64,000 nucleotides of DNA from Eledone cirrhosa (lineage: Eukaryota; Mollusca; Cephalopoda; Octopoda; Eledonidae), in contig OZ024744.1 of assembly GCA_964016885.1 (NCBI GenBank), positions 68,326,278-68,390,277 of the forward strand. Direction: 5' to 3'. Shown here piece by piece: positions 44,925-57,070 of this stretch. How positions within the stretch are numbered: position 1 is the first letter of the stretch; every line of letters begins with the position of its first letter. The notes beneath the pieces were generated by a model that worked only from the letters and a program-made list of their open reading frames with translations, was not told the DNA's origin and ran no database searches. The position numbers and the translations under genes are program-made.

Positions 44925-46178
44925 TAACAGATTAAAGTTTAAGCAAAGAATCGCTGCTTTCACCCTTAACGGGATATTCTGAAACTAACAAAGTCCATCT
45001 GTAAACGCAGAAGTGGATATTTCAAAAAACGTTGCAACAAAGGAAGACAGGAAAAAGATACTTTGGTTCGTGGAAACGTTCCCTGGCAAAGAACGGGGAA
45101 AAACGAATATAATACGTCATTAATAGGAGCGGTGAAAAACGATTACGCGCAAAGACAGAACCACGTTTATGGTATAAAAGAAGTCGTAGACTAATGTTCT
45201 CTTAGGTGGTTCATAGAGACGTTCTCTGGCAATGAACGGAAAAAACGAAGATAATACGTCATATGTGGACGTGGAGAACAATTGCACACAAAGACATAAC
45301 CACATAAATAGTATAACTGAAGTCGTAGACTAAAATTCTAACTAGGAAACCGAATGATTCTCCGCTTCAGAGTTAAGAATAAAGTAAATAAAATACAATA
45401 CAGAGGTAATTGATATTAAATAAATACATACACGCATACAAATACGTACATACACAAGCATACGCGAAAACACTCGCCACAGGTATACAAAACCACGCGC
45501 ATATAAATATGTGTGTGTGTGTATACAAATAAATAAGTAATTAAATAAACGTATGTAAATAAATAAATACGTATATAACAAGCGCACACACATACCTACA
45601 TACAAATACACAAACGTTCGGAGACGTACGTCAACCAAAACATGAAGTACACAAATACACACACCCAACATACGTACGAACCTGCATACTCACACAGACG
45701 CAAAACTCCCGTATACACATAACCAAACCATATGTACCAGAATATATTAAAATATACGCCATAACATATACAATCAAATATACGTACGAGAAAGTATACG
45801 TACCTTCACAAAACATACAGGTAATATATATACTTACCTATGCAAATAAGTAATGGTATAAACATAACATATACTTAGCTACCACATCAAGACGTAAAAT
45901 ATCCACGTATAGATCGTACTATCAGCTAGGGTATAATGTGGGGCTGTAATACAGGAAAGTTTTGTGCAATTTATGTTTACAAGCCGAAATTGCCTCAGAT
46001 ATTTTTGCCAGGGAACGTTTCCACGAACCAAAGTATCGTCTTCCTGTCTTCCTCCGGTTGCAACGTTTTTTGAAATATCCACTTCTGCGTTTACAGATTA
46101 ACTTTGTTAGTTTCAGCAGATCCCGTTAAGGGTGAAAGCAGCGATTCTTTGCTTAAACTTTAATCTGTTATTTTAATA
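43840..46178. repeat. Fold-back cluster with direct and inverted units
   Basis: Unit 1 (43840-44590) and unit 2 (about 45108-45850) are direct repeats offset by 1268 bp. Between them, 44596-44881 and 44920-45205 are inverted arms of about 285 bp around (TA)n. A third inverted arm copy lies at 46005-46178. No transposase or RT reading frame was found, so this looks like a non-autonomous fold-back family. Confidence 0.85.
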
Positions 46179-46266
46179 AATATTTGCTCTACGGTTCTTA
46201 TATATTTGATATATATTTATCCTTATCGAGCCCTCTTTGGAATTTAGTCTTCAAAATTATTATTAT

Positions 46267-46305
<39 letters not shown>

Positions 46306-46440
46306 TATGTATGTATTCATACATACATACATATATACAAAGATACGTATATACATACATACTTACATACTTATACATATGCGCACGTTCGTGTGTGTGT
46401 GTGTAGTTGATCGTATAATATTGTACCTTATATAGTATCC
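46179..46440. repeat. (TA)n and TACA-rich tract
   Basis: (TA)n 46270-46301 followed by degenerate ATAC/TGTG repeats. Confidence 0.8.
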
Positions 46441-47064
46441 AAATTTACCGTATCATATTTTCGAACTGATATATAATGCTGATATACAAATATCAGTAAC
46501 CGGTTTGGTAAACTAATACAAAAGGCTTTGATACTTAATATTGAATATAATACAGGTAAAGTTATATATTTCTGATACAATCTGGTGAGAGATTTGGCAA
46601 GATCGTATGGTTTGTGGTGGTGATGATCCTAATGATCGAAGACTAGGCCAAGTGAATTGATATTCAATTAGAACAGGGTATCACTGTATCATGTTGAAAT
46701 TACAGGAAGCGTGCTTGACATATTCACCTACACTAAAATACCATTGACGCAAGGCATTTTATGTGACCTGAACTAAACTACTTGAAGAATATGCCACTTT
46801 AATTAGGTTATTTTTCTCTAGTATTCCACCACGACGTTTTTTTAATGATGGCCGCTTGGTTATGCTATGTCTGTACCGGTAACTGACGATCTATTTGACT
46901 TATGAGCCTTGACCTGAACCGTCACCCAGTTTATAACCCACCCACCGCCGGTCACATGTGCCTTTAGCAGAATTCACTCTGTTGTATGCAATTGATCCAT
47001 GCATCTGATTTGAAGAATTTAACTTTCTTCATTCATCCCTCCAGTTTCGGAGGCCTCCGAAAAA
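46441..47064. other. Low-repeat sequence without recognised gene
   Basis: The most complex, least repetitive stretch of this half of the window, ending at the TATA-like element below. No ORF longer than 60 codons. Confidence 0.5.
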
Positions 47065-47070
47065 TATAAA
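47065..47070 (+). promoter_or_regulatory. TATA-box-like element
   Basis: TATAAA followed by GGG, 65 bp upstream of the ATG at 47130. A start site 25-30 bp downstream would give a 5' UTR of about 35 nt. Position and sequence fit a core promoter, but such matches are common by chance in AT-rich DNA. Confidence 0.25.
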
Positions 47071-47129
47071 GGGTCGTGGTTGTTTGTCTTTTCTTCTCCG
47101 ACCTTACTAAGCAGTAACAAGAAACCAAG

Positions 47130-47285
47130 ATGGTTACTCTAGATTCCATAGTTGTTTTCTGTTTGCTGTTTCAACTCTTTCCATCATGGGAAATTTTGAG
47201 AATTTTTGAGAATGTGGTGGTGGCGTGGGGATGTGAAAATACTAATACTGGTTTCTTCTCTAGAAGTTCATCAGCCCTGGCCTAG
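47130..47285 (+). CDS. Candidate 51-codon ORF with signal-peptide-like start
   Basis: ATG in a purine-rich start context (CCAAGATGG) and a hydrophobic N-terminus (SIVVFCLLFQLF) after a short polar start, resembling a secretory signal. The rest is short with one further Cys (GCENT) and the frame stops at 47285. It could be a first exon or small secreted peptide, or a chance ORF. No family is recognised and no clear splice donor was found. Confidence 0.2.
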   Translation: MVTLDSIVVFCLLFQLFPSWEILRIFENVVVAWGCENTNTGFFSRSSSALA

Positions 47286-48330
<1,045 letters not shown>

Positions 48331-48587
48331 TCCATAAGGAATGCCTCGTAAAGCAGAAATGTACCAGAGTTCTCTATAAACTAGACTTCTAAGTGATATA
48401 ACTTAATATAACATGTAGACTAACTACGTTATGTTAAAAAAAGGCAATTAATGTTATATATATTAAAATAACACAGACACGCGCACATATACAAACCCCA
48501 CCCATACACACACATATATGCATACATAATACGTACATACATGTATACATACATATATACATACATACATACATACATACATACATA
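48331..48587. other. Unassigned, then (TACA)n
   Basis: No gene; TACA/TATG-type repeats from 48530 lead into the higher-order repeat. Confidence 0.6.
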
Positions 48588-49219
48588 CATGGTGGCTGCC
48601 AACTCGTTTTCGAGTACGGCCACTACTTTATATCCATGTAGGAGAACCCCTACCGATGCGCTGAACGAGTGTGACGTTTTAGTCCAGCCAGCGACTTGAA
48701 AACTCTGGTACAAACACTACACCTGTGACAATTATTGGCACATAGTGCTGGGCCCATGGTATCATGTGACGACAAGTGCAGAGAGATCTCCAGATATAAA
48801 GCAATGCCTGTGCCGTGCAGCTTTTATAGTGAGCAAAGGCACTGCACAAAGCCAGTCCCACTCTCTTAAGCAAGATGATATTTACCAAAAAGAAGAACGG
48901 GTCAACATCATTGGATACTATCAAGGTTGCAGATGTTATATCAGATTTTTCATTCTCCTAGAATTCTGCCTTGACAAAGGCTAAGGGGTCATCTCTCCTA
49001 GTGATTTTAGATGGCCATTGACTCTTAAGAGCTCCTTTGCCCTTTGACAGGTTTTGTTTTTAGTCCTGTAGGATGTCCAAAGTCACCCTCCTCACCAAGA
49101 AATCTTGGTGGGGTTTCCAGTTTAGTCGCCAACAACCCGACCATGGGACAGGTTGTATTGGGATACATGTTACCAGTAGCAACAACTGGTGACCTGACAT
49201 ACACACACACACACACACA

Positions 49220-49264
<45 letters not shown>

Positions 49265-51217
49265 ACATACATACATACATACATACATACATACATACAT
49301 ACATACATACATACATACATACATGGTGGCTGCCAACTCGTTTTCGAGTACGGCCACTACTTTATATCCATGTAGGAGAACTCCTACCAATGCGCTGAAC
49401 GAATGTGACTTTAGTCCAGCCAGCGACTTGAAAACTCTGGTACAAACACTACACCTGTGACAATTATTGACACAGTGCTAGGCCCATGGTACCATGTGAC
49501 GACAAGTGCAGAGAGATCTCCATATATAAAGCAATGCCTGTGCCGTGAAGCTTTTATAGTGAGCAAAGGCACTGCACAAAGCCAGTCCCATTCTCTTAAC
49601 CAAGATGATATTTACCAAAAAGAAGAACAAGTCAACATCATTGGATACCATCAAGGTTGCAGGTGTTATATCAGAGTTTTCCTTCTGCTAGAATTCTGCC
49701 TTAACAAAGGCTAAGGCGTCATCTCTCCCAGTGATTTTGGATGGCCATTGACTCTTAAGAGCTCCTTTGCCCTTTGACAGGTTTTGTTTTTAGTTCGGCA
49801 GGATGTCCAAAGTCACCCTCCTCACCAAGAAACCTTGGTGGGATTGCCAGTTTAGTCGCCAACGACCCAACTATGAGACAGGTTGTACTACATACATACA
49901 TGGTGGCTGCCAACTCGTTTTCGAGTGCGGCCACTACTTTATGTCCATGTAGGAGAACCCCTACCGATGCGCTGAACGAGTGTGACTTTTTAGTCCAGCC
50001 AGCGACTTGAAAACTCTGGTACAAACACTATACTTGTGACAATTATTGGCACATAGTGCTGGGCCCATGGTATCATGTGACGACAAGTGCAGAGAGATCT
50101 CCAGATATAAAGCAATGCCTGTGCCGTGAAGCTTTTATAGTGAGCAAAGGCACTGCACAAAGCCAGTCCCACTCTCTTAAGCAAGATGATATTTACCAAA
50201 AAGAAGAACAGGTCAACATCATTGGATACTATCAAGGTTGCAGGTGTTATATCAGATTTTTCATTCTCCTAGAATTCTGCCTTGACAAAGGCTAAGGGGT
50301 CATCTCTCCCAGTGATTTTGGATGGCCATTGACTCTTAAGAGCTCCTTTGCCCTTTGACAGGTTTTGTTTTTAGTCCTGTAGGATGTCCAAAGTCACCCT
50401 CCTCACCAAGAAATCTTGGTGGGGTTGCCAGTTTAGTCGCCAACAACCCGACCATGGGACAGGTTGTATTGGGATACATGTTACCAGTAGCACCAGCTGG
50501 TGACCTGATGGTGACCTATAAACACACACACACACACATACACACATACACACATACATACATACATACATACATACATACATACATACATACATACATA
50601 CATACATACATACATGTTGGCTGCCAACTCGTTTTCGAGTACGGCCACTACTTTATATCCATGTAGGAGAACTCCTACCAATGCGCTGAACGAATGTGAC
50701 TTTAGTCCAGCCAGCGACTTGAAAACTCTGGTACAAACACTACACCTGTGACAATTATTGACACAGTGCTAGGCCCATGGTACCATGTGACGACAAGTGC
50801 AGAGAGATCTCCATATATAAAGCAATGCCTGTGCCGTGAAGCTTTTATAGTGAGCAAAGGCACTGCACAAAGCCAGTCCCATTCTCTTAACCAAGATGAT
50901 ATTTACCAAAAAGAAGAACAAGTCAACATCATTGGATACCATCAAGGTTGCAGGTGTTATATCAGAGTTTTTCTTCTCCTAGAATTCTGCCTTGACAAAG
51001 GCTAAGGGGTCATCTCTCCCGGTGATTTTGGATGGCCATTGACTCTTAAGAGCTCCTTTGCCCTTTGACAGGTTTTGTTTTTAGTCCTGCAGGATGTCCA
51101 AAATCACCCACCTCACCAAGAAACCTTGGTGGGGTTGCCAGTTTAGTCGCCAACGACCCGACCATGAGACAGGTTGTACTGGGATACATGTTACCAGTAG
51201 CACCAGCTGGTGACCTG

Positions 51218-51261
<44 letters not shown>

Positions 51262-51353
51262 ACGTACGTACGTACGTAAGTACATAATTCATACATACAT
51301 ACATACATACATACATACATACATACATACATACATACATACATACATACATA
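48588..51353 (+). repeat. Higher-order tandem repeat, A-B-A-B
   Basis: Four units start with CATGGTGGCTGCCAACTCG (or one-base variant) at 48588, 49322, 49899 and 50613. Units 1 and 3 share variants (TGCTGGGCCCATGGTATC, CCAGATATAAAGC); units 2 and 4 share others (TGCTAGGCCCATGGTACC, CCATATATAAAGC). The real repeat is therefore a dimer of about 1.3 kb. Units end in (CA)n and (CATA)n; unit 2 lacks about 130 bp there. Short frames stay open in every unit on both strands, but the differences are largely amino-acid changing and do not suggest a selected protein. Confidence 0.9.
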
Positions 51354-51896
51354 CACACACACACACTTATATTCACAGACATTGACGGTCTAATTTCCCC
51401 TTTCCCTTATCCTTCACTTTATACATAATACACACTTCACGTACATATTTGAGAGCCATCTCAAAATATGTAAGACATTTCAAACTATAAATTCAGTTAT
51501 CGTTATGAAACTCCGCATTCCAACGTTGTCTTCATTTTGTGTGGGTGTAAGGAACAATCTATACTGACAGACGATCAGACAGAAGGAGTTAAGAAGAGTG
51601 AGATATAAAAGGGATACAGTAGATAGAAACAGAGAGAGTGTGAGAGAGTGAATTGAATGAGAGTGAGAGAGAAAGAAAGAAAGAGGAAAGGAGAGGGAGA
51701 TATGGGTTGGAGCGAGAAGAGGCAAGGGGGGAGGGGGAGGCAACAGACAAAGAGATAATAGATAGCTGGGTAAACAACATGCAGATAGACAGAAAAATGA
51801 TTGACAAAGAAAGAGTCAAAGCAAGAAAAACTCTGTACAGATAGACATACGACAGCAGAGTGTGCAGACAGAAGAGTAGTAGACTAGCAGATGACA
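51354..51896. other. No recognised gene
   Basis: Unassigned sequence, then a purine-rich GAGA/GAAA tract at 51600-51740. Confidence 0.5.
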
Positions 51897-51910
51897 GGGA
51901 TAGATAGATA

Positions 51911-51930
51911 TCTTTCTTTATTTGCCACAA
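51911..51930 (-). mobile_element. Ultra-short (20-bp) LINE 3'-end insertion
   Basis: Twenty bases (TCTTTCTTTATTTGCCACAA) resembling the very 3' terminus of the Tx1-like LINEs (TTTCTTTATTAACCACAAGG), flanked by identical 14-bp repeats GGGATAGATAGATA at 51897-51910 and 51931-51944. This is what an extreme 5' truncation with target-site duplication would leave. The target is itself a GATA repeat, which weakens the duplication argument. Confidence 0.55.
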
Positions 51931-52023
51931 GGGATAGATAGATAGGCTTAATAACGACAGGAAAATACTTAAACTGACTGCTCAGACAAACAGACTTATC
52001 ATAAACTAAAATAATATTAATAA

Positions 52024-52195
52024 TTGTTTCTACTTTTGGACAAGGCCAGCAATTACCTCAATGCATTACTGTTACTTCATTTTTATCGACCTCCATAAGG
52101 ATGAAAGGCAAAGTTAACCTAGGCGGGATTTCAACTCAGATCGTAAAGGGTTGTGACTCCATGCTGCAAAGCATGGCGTCCGAACCTCCACCGCC
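52024..52195 (-). mobile_element. SINE type A, copy 3
   Basis: Tail block GACAAGGCCAGCAATT, body with CAAAGTTAACC, B-box complement GGCGGGATTTCAACTCAG and a head ending in CCACCGCC. The anticodon-like part is shortened. Confidence 0.85.
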
Positions 52196-52213
52196 TTTAA
52201 TTATAATAATAAT

Positions 52214-52420
52214 GGTTTCTACTTTAGGCACAAGACCAACAATTTTCAGGGGATGGGGGAAAGTCGATTAAATACTCCAGTACGTAACTGGTGCTTTATT
52301 CTATCGACACAGTAAGGATGACAAACAAAGCTAACCTCGGCGGCATTTGAACTCAGAACGTAAAGGTACATAACTCTATGCTGCAAAGCATAGTGTCTGA
52401 CGCCCAACTGATACTGCCAA
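52214..52420 (-). mobile_element. SINE type A, copy 4 (longer subfamily)
   Basis: As copy 3 but with the extra AGGGGATGGGGGAAAGTCGA segment typical of longer members. Lies about 20 bp from copy 3. Confidence 0.85.
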
Positions 52421-52657
52421 AATAATGATGATGATGATAATGGTTTCTTTATCAGCCATACAGGGCTTACATTAAGAGGACAATAATGACGGTACAAGCG
52501 GGTCAGTGTGGTTTTTTGTGAAAGAAAGGTTTATAACGAAGACTAATAAAATAAACATTAAAAAAATCAAAAACTTAACTAATTCCCTAACAGTGGGGTT
52601 ATATTTGTGTAGAAAGCCCACAAAAAGCTGCGGTAACTTTGACCGCTAGGGTAAATG

Positions 52658-52942
52658 CAGAGGCGTAACTAGGGTGTGGTAAGCGTGACACGTGGGCGCC
52701 ACATAAAAGGGGCGCCACTTGGACTTGGAGCACGTTCTATTAAAGTCAAATAAGCCTCATCGGGGAGTGAAAAAATAAAGAAACTCTTTCAGATGTACGA
52801 TCTGTCTCTTATTATCATGGGTGAGAACACTATGGTGGCTGGATCATTAAACCATTTATATAAATAGGTAAAAATACAGTGTTGGGCGGGGGTGCAATTT
52901 CACTGTTTGCCATAGGAGCTATTTTTCCTAGTTATTCCTCAG
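52658..52942. mobile_element. hAT-like MITE, 285 bp
   Basis: Terminal inverted repeats CAGAGGCGTAACTAG and CTAGTTATTCCTCAG (11 of 15 pairs), the GGCGTAACTAG type common in hAT elements. Flanked by 8-bp target duplications GGTAAATG (52650-52657) and GGTAAGTG (52943-52950), 7 of 8 identical. No transposase. Confidence 0.8.
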
Positions 52943-53018
52943 GGTAAGTGCCCTCTCTCGGTTGTCCTCCAGTTTTCAGGTGCATACTAAGAACAAGCCA
53001 TTTCACTCGCACCATGCT

Positions 53019-53543
53019 CTAGGTTGGGCAACTTTCAACAAGAACAAGGAAGTACTAACATCAAAACGAGTTTTCTATCATTTGAAGGCTAGGATCTTTG
53101 ATACTTACATCCTACCAGTTGTGTTATATGGTCTTGACTGTGTTAATTGGATGAGAAGGTCACTTCAGAAGCTCTCTACATTCCAGAACCACATCATGAG
53201 ACTTATGACTGGCAAGCGGCTCAGCGACCGTATCTGTATCAGTGAGCTGCTCAACATTACCAAATTTAGACCAATTACATCAATTGTCAAGTCAAGAGTA
53301 CTCAAACTATACAGCCACATAAAAAGATCAACTCGTGGTGTGAGTAGGTTGTACCTGGCAGGAAGGTTGGCTGGTAAGAGAAGCAAAGGCCGGCAGCCAA
53401 AACGATGGATTGATAATGTCAACTTATGGACTGGACTTGATCTTTGCTATCTAAACTCTGCTGCTGGTGATCGAACTTTGTGGAGTATAATATCTCATGT
53501 TGATGCGCAATCTGCAACTGGCGGAGTTTAGCGTCACAAGAAG
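53019..53543 (+). mobile_element. RTE-type LINE 3' fragment in copy E
   Basis: ORF to 53531 with LKARIFDTYILPVVLYGLDC, FQNHIMRLMTGKRLSDRI and RLAGKRSKGRQPKRWIDNV: the RT C-terminal region of RTE/BovB-like or related LINEs. Only 12 nt separate the stop from the insertion end, matching the very short 3' UTRs of RTE elements. ATGCT duplications at 53014-53018 and 53544-53548. Orientation is opposite to the host LINE. Confidence 0.75.
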
Positions 53544-54050
53544 ATGCTCACCTCTCTTACCCACCTTTCAACAAACTGGTTAGAAGGTAACACTTCCATT
53601 TCCACCCTGATTCTTCTCTTCCGATGAAACCCGAAAAAGTTAATTAGGGCTTTCCCGAGGAGGGGAGCTCCATGTCTTCATCTCCTTCAGGCGCATCCAT
53701 CACATGACCTCTTTCACTATGACCACCAGGCAGATGAAAACTACCTGTCCTTCCCCTCTAAAGGAAGACGATGAGGTGGTCTTCTCAATGGACTCAGCTG
53801 ATAGCTGGCTCCGTCCCACACGTGACAGCAGATGTTCGATATAAACCCACAAGTCGGCAATGCTCTCACACTCAATAAGTACGTGCAGGCCTGTCCTGTT
53901 TCTTTGCTCTGCGTGTAACTCGGATAGGGCCGGTTGACGGCACTTCCATACCTGTAGAGTTTATCTCTGACTGGTAAAGCTCACAGTAGCAATGTCAGGC
54001 CAGGGATTTCTGAAAAGTATCTATGGCCCCGGAAAAAAGTCCCGTGGAAA

Positions 54051-54370
54051 AGCGTGGCTTACCTTGTGGTGACACAGTATGGTTCATTCGGTGGGTAAAT
54101 GTTTATCCACTTTTGCACATTTACACCGACCATGGTCGACCAAGACACTCTCACCAGTTTCTGCAATTAACTAAGCAAACGCCGTATCTTCTCTCGCGAG
54201 ACGGGCTCTTAAAACCCGTTCCAAAATGTTTCTCTTCTACAACTCTTCGAAAAATTCAAATTCAAAATGGTTTGTTTAAAATGTTGAGGAGAAAGTGACA
54301 GACACAGAGATCAAGCTTTCCATGTAGTACACATAGTAGCAGGGCCAACAAATGAACCTTCCCGATCTCT
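54051..54370. other. No recognised gene
   Basis: Unassigned sequence between copy E and a trinucleotide tract. Confidence 0.5.
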
Positions 54371-54625
54371 GACAACAACAGCAACAACAATAACAACAAC
54401 AACAACGACGACGACGACGACGACGACAACAATAATAACACGACGACAACAACAACGACGACAACAACAACAACAATAACAACGACAACAACAACAACAA
54501 CAATAACAACGACAACAACAACAAAAACAACAACGACAACGACAACGACAACAACAACAACGACAACAACAACGACAGCGACAACGACAACAACAACAAC
54601 AACGACGACAACAACAACAACAACG

Positions 54626-54658
<33 letters not shown>

Positions 54659-54692
54659 ACAAGGACGACGACAACAACAACAACAACAAAAA
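54371..54692. repeat. (ACA)n/(ACG)n trinucleotide tract
   Basis: About 320 bp of CAA/CGA-type triplets, T-poor on the plus strand. Confidence 0.95.
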
Positions 54693-54815
54693 TCAACATC
54701 AGCAACAACAATAATAATTTGTCAACCACTTTTTCTGTGGCGAAGACAAAAACGGCAACAACAATAATTTGAATGAGAAGCCGACACCAGTCTATTTATT
54801 GACTACACCCGATAT

Positions 54816-55081
54816 GTCACATTGATCACCTTGACCGACCAGTCTGTCGGGCGCCAATCGGCGCCGCTGGTCACAGCAAGTCGTGCTGTTTTAGCCATAA
54901 GATAACGCCATCCCACTGGCTGGGCGGGAAGGCCGGTACTCATTTCTACAGCTGAGTAAACTGGAGCAACGTGAAATAAAGTGTCTTGCTCAAGGAAACA
55001 ACACATCACCCGGTTCGAGAATTGAACTCACAACTTTTCGATTGCAAGCAGAATGCTTTAACCACTAAGCCATGTGTCTTC
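54816..55081 (-). mobile_element. SINE type B, copy 2, full length with 14-bp TSD
   Basis: Minus strand: head ACATGGCTTAGTGG (A box), B box GAGTTCAATTC, core TCCTTGAGCAAGACACTTTA and about 150 bp of unique 3' body. Target duplications ACTACACCCGATAT at 54802-54815 and 55082-55095 are identical. Confidence 0.9.
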
Positions 55082-55108
55082 ACTACACCCGATATATAAA
55101 TAGACAAA

Positions 55109-57070
55109 AATAATATGAACACCACAGATTGTTCTCAGGGAATCAGAAAATGTATTTTTAGAACATTATCAGAGGAAAATGATGCAGAAGTTGAAAGTAA
55201 TGTTAAAGAATCTACACAATTTTGGTCAAAACTATTGAGAATTGCAAAAGAAAATATCAAAGATATGAGATGGATAAATGGAGTTGAGCATAAGTTATCT
55301 TATGAACCAAAACAGAGATAGGGAAGAATTTCGAGAGAAGACTTTCAAGAGCATGTTAAGAAAATGCCAAACTGTAAATCTCTTGGACGGGACGGGATCC
55401 AAGGATTCTGATTGAAAAGATTTAAAAGTGTTCATTCAAGACTTGGAAGCCCCTAAATGATTGTGATGACTGGGAACTTTGCCACAAAAATTTTTTCGGT
55501 CACTTGCTTCAGAATCAGACGCTACCTGTATGCAGGAAATAAAAACCTAGATGTTGTCAATATAAGAATAGGAATATTTCTAGCAGATTCCTTCTCATTA
55601 TTGCTCTTTGTAAATTGCCATGATTCCATTATCGATTATCTTACGGGATACAGATTATCAGATGGAAAACAGGGAACCTCAGATCAATCATCTACTAGTT
55701 ATGGATACTCTGAAGTTCTTTGGTATGAATGAATCTCAGGTTGTCTCATTGGTCAAAACTGGTGTTGCGGGTAAATTGGGATGGAGTTTAGTATCGTAAA
55801 GTGTGCCACCTTAACTATGAAGAGAGGTAGGAATGTACATAGCGGAGGGATCGAGTGCTCTGATGGATAGTTGATTGGTGACTCTGGGGATGGGATTGTG
55901 GGTACAAATATCCGGGCATTTTGGAGCTTAACAAAATTCTAAATGAGAAGATGAAAGGAAATATGAAGGAAGTCTATTTAAATAAGTTAGGACTGCTACT
56001 GTAAACGAAATTGAATATAAACAACTTAATTACCACTATCAATATCTGAAAATCCGCCTCTTCATTGCTGTAGTGGAGTCTGTGCTGCTGTATGGGTCTG
56101 AGACTTGGACACTGACCAAGAGACTCACTCAGATGGTGGATGGGTGCTACACGAGAATGCTGAGGATGGCTCTGAACATTAATCAGTATACACTGAGGAT
56201 GAAAAACTCAGAGCTGTATGGGAGCATCCCAAAAGTCAGCTCAAAAGTGACACAGAGGAGACTGAGGTTGGCTGGACATGCTCACCGACATCCAGAGTTG
56301 ACATTGCACTCAGTGCTCCTTTGGGAGCCCCTACATGGACACACTAGAAGAGGAAGACCAAGGTTAACATATGTTGATGCCCTAAGGACAGACACTGGTC
56401 TGTTGGAGATGCAGGATATGGCAGCGATAATGAGGGACAGAGACCGCTGGAGAGAACTCGTCCATGGATCTCGGGAATTTTACCCGCCTTAGGTGAGAAT
56501 ATCTGGTCTGTGCCAGTTATTAGATACAGAGCGGCTATTTTGAATTGGATCAAAGGGGAAATAGAGAAGTTGGATAGGCTAACGGTAAAAACATCGTGGA
56601 CAATTGTGCATTATACCCAAACGCAAATATCAACAGGCTTTGTACACCACAGAACGAAGGAGGTCGAGGACTTATAAGTGTGAATGATTGCGTGGCTAAT
56701 GAATGCAGGTCCTAAGGCTCGCATTTGGTCAGTATTAAAGAAGAACTTTTAAGTTATGTTGCCCAAAAATAGAGTCCTAGTCATTGAAACCATTGAAAGT
56801 ATAGAGAATTACAAACAGAGGCTGCGGGTTGAGAAACTGAGCACAAGAGAAATTATTGAATTACAAGGACAATTTGATTAAGAAACAAAGCAAGTAAAAG
56901 TAGGATCTTCAGGAAATTGGTTGAAAAAAGGTGATCTTGAGAGAGAGAGAGAAAGAGAGATTTTATTAATAGCTGCTCAAAATAAAGCACTAAACACAAA
57001 CTCAATAAGGAATATGTATAACCCAGATTAACCAAATAGGTTATGTGGGAAGAAAGTGGAAAGTGTGACA
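55109..57070 (+). pseudogene. R4-like LINE copy c, heavily decayed
   Basis: Fragments in several frames: STQFWSKLLRIAKENIKDMRWINGVEHK, KMPNCKSLGRDGIQGF, VNIRIGIFLADSFSLLLF, INHLLVMDTLKFFG (catalytic MDD changed to MDT, near 55710), VIRYRAAILNWIKGEIEKLDR, NEGGRGLISVNDCV and a knuckle remnant near 57050. A (GA)n expansion interrupts it at 56939-56962 and an RTE fragment at 56049-56497. The endonuclease part is missing. Confidence 0.75.
56049..56497 (+). mobile_element. RTE-type LINE 3' fragment in R4-like copy c
   Basis: ORF (to 56492) with VVESVLLYGSETWTLTKRL, GCYTRMLRMALN, RRLRLAGHAHRHPEL and LLWEPLHGHTRRGRPRLTYV, an RTE-like RT C-terminus different from the 53-kb copy. The stop lies 5 nt from the end. 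Target duplications AATATCTG at 56041-56048 and 56498-56505 are perfect. Confidence 0.85.

Larger units (their letters stand above)
52443..54050 (-). mobile_element. Tx1-like LINE copy E, 3' part with nested insertions
   Basis: Diverged copy of the family 3' UTR and ORF2 C-terminus, with breaks in every frame. It is interrupted by a hAT-like MITE (52658-52942) and an RTE fragment (53019-53543). A TTTCTTTATCAGCCA 3' end sits beside an AAT/ATG tail at 52410-52442. Homology to copy A fades at about 54050. Confidence 0.8.

Noticed and set aside
47255..47275. CTGATGA on the minus strand with a later GAAAC as a hammerhead
   Set aside because: Stem II would be 3 bp with a 2-nt bulge, and no stems I or III can be drawn.
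48536..48590. CRISPR-like array from regularly spaced CATA/TATG repeats
   Set aside because: Simple tetranucleotide microsatellite in a eukaryotic genome; no spacers.
48745..50295. Conserved 79-85 codon ORF in each tandem-repeat unit as a gene family
   Set aside because: Frames are open on both strands, differences between units are largely amino-acid changing, and the repeat copies are simply similar to one another.
51653..51844. Charged Glu/Arg-rich ORF as a gene
   Set aside because: It spans a GAGA/GAAA purine tract; low-complexity artefact.
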